Below are positions 58,700 through 64,000 of a DNA stretch of 64,000 nt, one piece after another (within the stretch, counting starts at the first letter, position 1; each line of letters opens with the position of its first letter). Below the pieces are notes generated by a model. It had not been told where the DNA came from and did no database searches. It worked only from the letters and a program-made list of their open reading frames with translations. This DNA comes from Gemmatimonas sp. UBA7669 (GTDB lineage: Bacteria; Gemmatimonadota; Gemmatimonadetes; Gemmatimonadales; Gemmatimonadaceae), in NCBI RefSeq assembly GCF_002483225.1, contig NZ_DLHL01000055.1, forward strand, positions 62,001 to 126,000, written 5' to 3'. A program made the position numbers and the translations under genes.

Positions 58700-60049
58700 A
58701 TGGGCATCTCCGATATCGATATTGAACGCGAACTCAAGCACCTGCCCCTCGAGACCACCACGCTGCTGGGCAAGGCCAACACCAGCCGCATCGTGTCACG
58801 GTGGTTGATCGGCATTCTCGTGGCGCTGGTGGCCATTCTGTTCCTGCCCTGGCAGCAGAGTGTGCAGGGCAACGGCGTGGTCACGGCGCTCAGCCCGTCG
58901 GATCGTCCGCAGCAACTGCAGTCCCGTATCGACGGTCGCATCGAGGCCTGGTACGTGGGCGAAGGCCAGTTCGTGAAGAAGGGCGATTCGATCGTTCGCA
59001 TCTCCGAGATCAAGGAGGAGTACCTCAATCCGCAGGTCCTGCCGCTCACGGAAACGCAGCTGAATGCCAAGGAACGCGCCATCGCCGACAAGGGCGACAA
59101 GGCCGAGGCGCTCGCCGCGCAGATCGTGCAGCTCGAGCAGCAGCGCGACTTCAAGCTGCAGCAAACGCAGAACAAGCTGGCGCAGTACCGCGCCGAGGTG
59201 CGTCAGGCTGAGCTGGAAGACAGCGTGGCACGCGATCAGTTGCGGCGTCGCGAGCGACTCTTTCGCGACACCCTGGGCCTGATCTCGGTCAACGATCTGC
59301 AGTCCTTCCAGGTGAAGGCGCAGCAGACAACGGCCAAACTCGTGGAGAAGCAGCAGATGCTGGCCATCACCGAGACGGACCTGGCCAGCATTCCCGCCGA
59401 ATACGGCGAGAAGATTGCCAAGGCCCGCTCGGATCGCGCGGCGACGCTGGCGGAAGTCAGCGAAGGGCGCGCCGACGCGGCCAAACTGCGGGACAAGGTT
59501 GGTGCTCTGACGCTGCGCCGCGAGTTCTACATGATCGAAGCGCCGCAGGACGGCTATGTGGTGCGCGCCACGCGCGCCGGTCAGGGTGAAATCGTGAAGG
59601 CCGGCGAGCCCATCGTGTCCGTACAGCCCGCGCGTCCGCAGAAGGCCGTGGAACTCTATGTGAAGCCCATGGACGTGGCGCTGCTCAAGCCCGGTCGCCA
59701 TGTGCGTGTGTTCTTCGATGGATGGCCCGCCCTGCAGGTCTCGGGTTGGCCGCAGGTGGCGGTCGGCACCTTTGGCGCCACGGTGGCGGTCATCGATCAG
59801 TTCCCGAGTGCCGACGGACGTTTTCGTGTGCTGCTGGTGCAGGATACCTCGCACGACGAGCCATGGCCCGCGCAGCTGCGCCTCGGCACCGGTGCCGAGG
59901 GTTGGGCCATGCTCGACAACGTGACCGTCGGGTGGGAGCTCTGGCGTCAGCTCAACGGCTTCCCGCTGTCCATCAAGCCGGGCGACGCACCCTCGCCAAA
60001 CCTTGTCGCCGGTGACGAACAGGCGCCGGCCAAGGGCAGCGGCAAGTGA
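58700..60049 (+). CDS. HlyD-family membrane fusion protein
   Basis: 449 residues. Short cytoplasmic start, one membrane helix (IVSRWLIGILVALVAILFLP), a lipoyl half-motif (LQSRIDGRIEAWYVGEGQFV), a long coiled coil (LETQLNAKERAI-like region to LREDKV-type RDKVGALTLRREF), a second lipoyl half (YMIEAPQDGYVVRATRAGQG) and a beta-barrel end (VELYVKPMDVALLKPGRHVR). This is the periplasmic adaptor of a type I secretion system. It begins three bases after the ABC stop and overlaps or abuts the TolC-like gene. Confidence 0.92.
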   Translation: MGISDIDIERELKHLPLETTTLLGKANTSRIVSRWLIGILVALVAILFLPWQQSVQGNGVVTALSPSDRPQQLQSRIDGRIEAWYVGEGQFVKKGDSIVRISEIKEEYLNPQVLPLTETQLNAKERAIADKGDKAEALAAQIVQLEQQRDFKLQQTQNKLAQYRAEVRQAELEDSVARDQLRRRERLFRDTLGLISVNDLQSFQVKAQQTTAKLVEKQQMLAITETDLASIPAEYGEKIAKARSDRAATLAEVSEGRADAAKLRDKVGALTLRREFYMIEAPQDGYVVRATRAGQGEIVKAGEPIVSVQPARPQKAVELYVKPMDVALLKPGRHVRVFFDGWPALQVSGWPQVAVGTFGATVAVIDQFPSADGRFRVLLVQDTSHDEPWPAQLRLGTGAEGWAMLDNVTVGWELWRQLNGFPLSIKPGDAPSPNLVAGDEQAPAKGSGK

Positions 60050-60054
60050 GTCGC

Positions 60055-61560
60055 ATGTCAGCGCGTACGCTCCTGTGCGGCCTGCTTGCGGTGTCTGCCA
60101 CGTGGTTGCCTGCGCCCGCCGCGTTGCGCGCGCAGGCGGCGTCCGCATCCGACAGTGTGCGTCTTCGCACCAGTCAACTTGTGGGGCTGCGTGTAGACAC
60201 CACCGGCGTGCCCTACGCCTTCCCGCAGTTCATGGACGAGGTGCTCGCCAACCACCCCGTGTCGCAGCAGGCGCGTCTGGTCGCCGAACAGGCGCGCGCC
60301 GAGCTGCGCATGGCGTGGGGTGCCTTTGACCCCAAGCTCTCCGCCTCCTGGGATCAGAAGCGTTCCTCGGGTACCGAGTACTACAACTATCTCAGCTCGG
60401 AGCTCAAGATTCCGCTTCCCGTCGGCGCCGACATCACGGTGGCCTACGATCGCACGATGGGGCGCTACTTCAATCCCGATCGTCGCACCGACGGCAACGG
60501 TACCATCAGCGCCGGTGTGTCCATTCCGCTCGGCCAGCGCATCATCACCGATGAGCGGCGCACGGCCCTGGTGCAGGCACGCGCAGCCCGCGACGGCGGC
60601 GACGCGGAGCGCATCGCGCTGGTCAACAAGCTCTTGTTCACGGCCGCGAAGGACTACGGCAACTGGTACGAGAGCTGGCGCCGTCGTGCCATCGCGCAGG
60701 AAGGCGAGGCGCTGGCCGAGTTCCGCTTGCAGGCCGTGCGGGCGCGCGTGAACAATGGGGAAAGCGCGCCCATCGACACCATCGAGGCGCTGCTCGAATT
60801 CCAGCGCCGCCAGGTGACGCGCTTCGAAGCCGAGGCCGCGTTCTACGTGTCCACGCTGCAACTCACCGCGCACATCTGGAGTCCCGAGGGACGTCCGGCC
60901 GCGTTACCCGACCAGGCCAAACCGGTACTCGATGGCCTTGGGCGAGGCGGCATTGACTCCACGCAGGTGGCGAGCCTGGTGGACTTGGCCGTGCGTCGTC
61001 ATCCGGAGTTGCTCAAGGTGCAGGCCAAGGTGCGGCAGGCCGAAGCCGAGCGCCTGCTGGCCACGCAGGGTTTGTTGCCGTTTGCCGAGGCCAAGTTGGC
61101 CGGCGTGGCCCCCCGCGGCGAAACCGATGGCTTCTTCAATCGCGGCCGTCTGGATGACAATTACAAGGCCGCGCTCAACCTGAGCACGCCGCTGCTCTAC
61201 CTCAAGGAGACGGGCAAGTTCAGCGCCACCGGCGCCAAGCTGGCTTTCCAGGAGTTCGAGCGCGACTGGCTGCGCCGTGGGCTCGAGGTGGACGTGCGCG
61301 CGTCCATCTTTGACCTGGCCAATCTCGAACGTCTTTTGGAGGCGCAGGAGGCCAACGTGCGCAATGCACGACTGCTGCGTGACGCCGAGCAGGTGCGGTT
61401 CGAGAATGGCGAAAGCACATTGCTCATCCTCAACCTGCGTGAACGCCTCGTGCTGGATGAGGCGGGCAAGCTGGCGGCGCTCGAGGGCAAGGTGGCCTCG
61501 GCCCGTGGCGCGCTGGCGGTGGCCACTGGCGACCGGACATTGCTGACGATCGGGCGCTAG
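60055..61560 (+). CDS. TolC-family outer-membrane factor
   Basis: About 501 residues. Signal peptide (LLCGLLAVSATWLPAPAALR), then two repeated helical-hairpin regions typical of TolC: PQFMDEVLANHPVSQQARLV with LVAEQARAELRMAWGAFDPK, and DLAVRRHPELLKVQAKVRQA with QAEAERLLATQGLLPFAEAK. Strand-like segments (LNLSTPLLYLKETGKFSATG) would form the outer-membrane barrel. It completes the ABC-HlyD-TolC set. A GTG at 60046 overlaps the HlyD stop; the ATG at 60055 is given as the start. Confidence 0.92.
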   Translation: MSARTLLCGLLAVSATWLPAPAALRAQAASASDSVRLRTSQLVGLRVDTTGVPYAFPQFMDEVLANHPVSQQARLVAEQARAELRMAWGAFDPKLSASWDQKRSSGTEYYNYLSSELKIPLPVGADITVAYDRTMGRYFNPDRRTDGNGTISAGVSIPLGQRIITDERRTALVQARAARDGGDAERIALVNKLLFTAAKDYGNWYESWRRRAIAQEGEALAEFRLQAVRARVNNGESAPIDTIEALLEFQRRQVTRFEAEAAFYVSTLQLTAHIWSPEGRPAALPDQAKPVLDGLGRGGIDSTQVASLVDLAVRRHPELLKVQAKVRQAEAERLLATQGLLPFAEAKLAGVAPRGETDGFFNRGRLDDNYKAALNLSTPLLYLKETGKFSATGAKLAFQEFERDWLRRGLEVDVRASIFDLANLERLLEAQEANVRNARLLRDAEQVRFENGESTLLILNLRERLVLDEAGKLAALEGKVASARGALAVATGDRTLLTIGR

Positions 61561-61569
61561 TTTTGTCGT

Positions 61570-61881
61570 ATGGCTGAAGATCAGGAGTGGAACGGGTCGT
61601 TCGACGACCTGGGTGACGACGCGTTCGACGACGAGTCGCTGTTGGAGGACGAGTTTCCGATGGGTGACGGCGTGGCCGACCTGTCGGGTGAGGTGTCCTG
61701 CCCCTACTGCGGCGAGACGGTCGAAATCACGCTCGATCCGGGCTCGGGGTCCACGCAGCAGTACATCGAGGACTGCCAGGTGTGCTGCCGGCCGTGGGTG
61801 GTGTCGGTGGAGTATGACGAAGACGGCACGGCGCATGTGTACGTGGACGCCAGCGACGACCAGGACGGTCATGACGATTGA
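61570..61881 (+). CDS. CPXCG-motif cysteine-rich protein
   Basis: 103 residues. An acidic N-terminus (DDLGDDAFDDESLLEDE) is followed by the cysteine motif VSCPYCGETVEITLDPG and a second pair in IEDCQVCCRPWVVSVEYDED, as in the CPXCG family of small zinc-binding proteins of unknown function. It overlaps the CHAD-CYTH gene by 11 bases, suggesting coupling. Confidence 0.85.
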   Translation: MAEDQEWNGSFDDLGDDAFDDESLLEDEFPMGDGVADLSGEVSCPYCGETVEITLDPGSGSTQQYIEDCQVCCRPWVVSVEYDEDGTAHVYVDASDDQDGHDD

Positions 61882-63349
61882 GGTAGACCCGCTGCCGCCC
61901 AGCGCACTGCAGACGTTGCTGGGCGACGCGCTGTCTCTCCCGGCGCCGGAGGGCGCGCGTGTCCTGGCGCTCTGGTGGTTGCACCAGCTTGAGACGGCCC
62001 GCGATCAGTGGCGACGTGCGCTGGACCAGACGGCCAGTCCCACGTCGAATGACGCCGCGCCGGAAGACCACACGGGCGATCAGGCGGAGGTCCTGCACAA
62101 GGCCCGCGTGGCCCTGCGGCGCCTGCGTGCCACACTGCGCGAGAACGCGCGTGTGCTCGACGGTGTGGCGAGCAAGCGGATGCTGCGGGACCTGCGCCGC
62201 CTTGGGCGCGCCACCAATGCGGCGCGCGACGCCGACGTGCAGCGCGAGTGGCTCGAAGCCAACAGCGAGTTGCTCGATGCAGCGGCCCGCGAACAGGCCC
62301 GGCAACTCATCGTCTGGCTGCGTAATGCGCCGCGGCCATCGGCGCGCAAGGTGGACAAGGCCTTCTCCCGTCTGCTTGACGCGCACGCAGACGAACTGCG
62401 TCGGCGGCTCATGACCTACCGCTCGCAGCGCACGGTGGGACGCGATACCGCCGGGCTGCGCTTTGCTCGGCACATGGCCATGCGGCTGCAGCAGTCGGGG
62501 CACCGCCTGCGCCGCGAGCTGTCCGGCACCACCGACGTGGAATCGCAGGACGCGCTGCACGCCCTGCGCATTCGCCTCAAGCGACAGCGTGCCCTGCTGG
62601 CCCCGTTCGCCAAGTCGCGCCCCGCGCTGGGCGCGTGGTTCGATGTGGCCACACGGGCGCAGGATCAGTTGGGTGCCATGCGCGATGCCGTGGTGCTGGC
62701 CGAGCTGGCGCAGTCACAGGGCCATGCGGCACTCGCCTCCGCCCTGCGCAATCAGGCGCTGGCGCATCACGCCGCCTTCTCGTCTGCATGGCATGCACGA
62801 GGTGAGGACACGCTGACCGTGCTCGAACGTGCCGCCCAGGCCTTGCAAGCCGAGGGCAGTCCCGTGTCCGATCAGGGTCTGCCGCAGGAAATCGAACGCA
62901 AGTATCTGCTGCGCGCCCTGCCGCCCGAGGCGCGCCAGGTGCCGCCCACACGCATCGATCAGGGATGGATTCCCGGCACCGTACTGCGCGAACGCCTGCG
63001 GCGCAGTACGCGGCCCGATGGCAGTGTGCGCTGTACGCGCACCATCAAGTTCGGTCCCACGCGCGCGCGCGTGGAAATCGAAGAATCCACCAGCGACGCC
63101 TTGTTCGAGGCCATGTGGCCGCTCACACGCGACGCCCGCATTCGCAAACTGCGCCACTCGGTCCCGCACGGCGATCATGTCTGGGAAATCGACGTCTTCC
63201 TCGACCGCGACCTTGTTCTGGCCGAGGTGGAGCTGCGGAGCAGCGACGATGAGGCCGTCGTGCCGGCCTGGCTGGCACCGTTCGTGGAGCGCGAGGTGAC
63301 GGACGATCCGGCCTACCTCAATGCCGTGATGGCTCGGCCCGACGCGTGA
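61871..63349 (+). CDS. CHAD-CYTH fusion protein, reversed domain order
   Basis: 492 residues. Residues 1-320 are a CHAD domain: paired helices with conserved His (VLHKARVALRRLRATLRENA; DALHALRIRLKRQRALL), a fold linked to polyphosphate granules. Residues 335-490 are a CYTH domain with the diagnostic EIERKYLLRALP and later EIDVFLDRDLVLAEVELRS, giving the ExExK and E-x-E triphosphate-tunnel ligands. In most known fusions CYTH is N-terminal and CHAD C-terminal, so this order is unusual. It likely handles inorganic tri- or polyphosphate. Coupled to the CPXCG gene upstream and to the next gene (GTGA overlap). Confidence 0.9.
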   Translation: MTIEVDPLPPSALQTLLGDALSLPAPEGARVLALWWLHQLETARDQWRRALDQTASPTSNDAAPEDHTGDQAEVLHKARVALRRLRATLRENARVLDGVASKRMLRDLRRLGRATNAARDADVQREWLEANSELLDAAAREQARQLIVWLRNAPRPSARKVDKAFSRLLDAHADELRRRLMTYRSQRTVGRDTAGLRFARHMAMRLQQSGHRLRRELSGTTDVESQDALHALRIRLKRQRALLAPFAKSRPALGAWFDVATRAQDQLGAMRDAVVLAELAQSQGHAALASALRNQALAHHAAFSSAWHARGEDTLTVLERAAQALQAEGSPVSDQGLPQEIERKYLLRALPPEARQVPPTRIDQGWIPGTVLRERLRRSTRPDGSVRCTRTIKFGPTRARVEIEESTSDALFEAMWPLTRDARIRKLRHSVPHGDHVWEIDVFLDRDLVLAEVELRSSDDEAVVPAWLAPFVEREVTDDPAYLNAVMARPDA

Positions 63350-64000
63350 ACGTCGATCTGCTCATTTCGCTCGCGCCGCTGCGCGATCGCCGCGAACGTG
63401 TGGTGGGCTATGCCGTCAGCGGCTTTCCCGATGACATGCGCCGTCAGCCGGTGGGGCCCGACGACGAAGCGCGCGCCATTCTCGAACAACTCCCGCAGCT
63501 CTCGCGTCTTGCGGCGCGCAGTCTCATCGTGCCGGTCACCCCGCAGGTGGTCCGCGACGGCGCCATCACTCGCTTCGCCTCGCTCGATGCGGTGTGGCTC
63601 ATTGCCACCGACGCGCTGGAGGACGTGGCCACGCGCCGCGCCGTCGATCGCCTCATCGGCACCGGCTTCAACTTCGCCCTGCTCGGTTTTCCCGAAGGCG
63701 AACCCCTGCCGCCCTCGCTCACCGAAAGCACCATCGTGCTCGATGCCGCGCGCACGCCGCCGGCCTTGCTCGAAGCGCGCGTGCGGCTGCTTGCCGAAGG
63801 CGGACTGCGCCCCCTCGTGCGTGGTGTGGATGATCGGGTCACCCGGCAGCGCGTGTTGGCCGCCGGCGTACCACTCTATGCCGGGCGCCAACTCACGCGT
63901 GGTGCGGGCGTAGCGCCCGACCGCACCACCGAAGACAGCATCATCCGCGCGATCACCATGCTGGCTGCCTTCTCCGACGGCCGGCCGCCTGATGCCACCT
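63346..64000 (+). CDS. Partial signalling protein resembling EAL/HDOD family, C-terminus outside window
   Basis: A GTG at 63346 overlaps the CHAD-CYTH stop (GTGA) and opens a frame that continues past the window end (218 codons visible). The start LISLAPLRDRRERVVGYAVS resembles the opening of YuxH-type proteins with a degenerate EAL domain followed by HDOD (RQPI-DR---VVGYEL). Other visible parts: LDAVWLIATDALEDVATRRA, FNFALLGFPEGEPLPP, and DRTTEDSIIRAITMLAAFSD. EAL catalytic residues are not evident, so it may bind rather than cleave cyclic-di-GMP. The call is tentative because the HDOD part would lie beyond the edge. Confidence 0.55.
   Translation, partial: MNVDLLISLAPLRDRRERVVGYAVSGFPDDMRRQPVGPDDEARAILEQLPQLSRLAARSLIVPVTPQVVRDGAITRFASLDAVWLIATDALEDVATRRAVDRLIGTGFNFALLGFPEGEPLPPSLTESTIVLDAARTPPALLEARVRLLAEGGLRPLVRGVDDRVTRQRVLAAGVPLYAGRQLTRGAGVAPDRTTEDSIIRAITMLAAFSDGRPPDAT

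Noticed and set aside
56948..58741. Open frame of 597 codons on the minus strand
   Set aside because: Antisense to the ABC exporter; protein is His/Glu-rich without recognisable domains.
58796..60148. Open frame of 450 codons on the minus strand
   Set aside because: Antisense to the HlyD-like gene with intact domain structure; no independent evidence of coding.

Overview
The window reads as chromosomal DNA of a high-GC, Gram-negative bacterium. It has a type IV pilus secretin, a TolC-type outer-membrane factor, an outer-membrane barrel and several lipoproteins. The gene style fits Gemmatimonadota: carboxypeptidase-regulatory-like repeat proteins, 6-bladed propeller lipoproteins, AraC-like regulators, and signal peptides on ATP synthase subunits a and b. 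That taxonomic placement is inference from gene style. No rRNA, tRNA, CRISPR array, transposase or prophage was recognised.

Layout. 1-2.0 kb: an edge-truncated membrane-anchored repeat protein and an AraC-like regulator. 2.2-7.3 kb: a carbohydrate block (GHMP/galactokinase-like kinase, two sugar nucleotidyltransferases, a Tat-exported GH109 glycosidase, a sugar-phosphate-isomerase-like cupin). 7.4-10.8 kb: an F1Fo ATP synthase Fo/delta operon (atpZ-atpI-atpB-atpE-atpF-atpH) that is not followed by atpA. 11-12.7 kb: a BsuPI-domain lipoprotein and a MoxR ATPase. 12.9-17.6 kb: a SARP/AfsR-like AAA-TPR regulator whose base composition changes abruptly inside the gene, a convergent membrane HD-GYP protein, and a 23-codon open frame with an unusually strong ribosome-binding site. 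17.8-25.8 kb: sigma-54 activator, gcvT, MBL-rhodanese protein, peroxiredoxin, argF and a small-gene/nucleotidyltransferase pair that looks like a toxin-antitoxin module.

27-37 kb, minus strand: aroC-aroK-smg-topA-trmFO-xerC, then hslV-hslU. The order topA-trmFO-xerC-hslV-hslU matches the Bacillus topA-gid-codV-clpQ-clpY order, interrupted here by a dehydratase on the other strand and an intergenic palindromic repeat. 37.3-53 kb, minus strand: a complete type IV pilus locus. It contains pilS/pilR-type regulators, two short paralogous pilins (one behind a sequence that fits a sigma-54 promoter), a second histidine kinase, three minor-pilin-like genes, pilM-N-O-P-Q, and an 802-residue Ig/propeller lipoprotein that ends the transcription unit before an intrinsic terminator.

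53-64 kb, mostly plus strand: a CorC/CNNM protein, arfB, an outer-membrane barrel, a type I secretion set (ABC-HlyD-TolC) whose ATPase has a degenerate nucleotide-binding domain, a CPXCG protein, a CHAD-CYTH protein in reversed domain order, and an edge-truncated protein resembling EAL/HDOD regulators.

The most unusual signals are: a dispersed family of ACTC/GAGT-rich palindromic intergenic repeats with exact 12- and 13-base matches 23 kb apart; the small-peptide/HD-GYP/TPR-regulator cluster in a low-GC island; the degenerate ABC exporter; and the GH109-kinase-nucleotidyltransferase operon.
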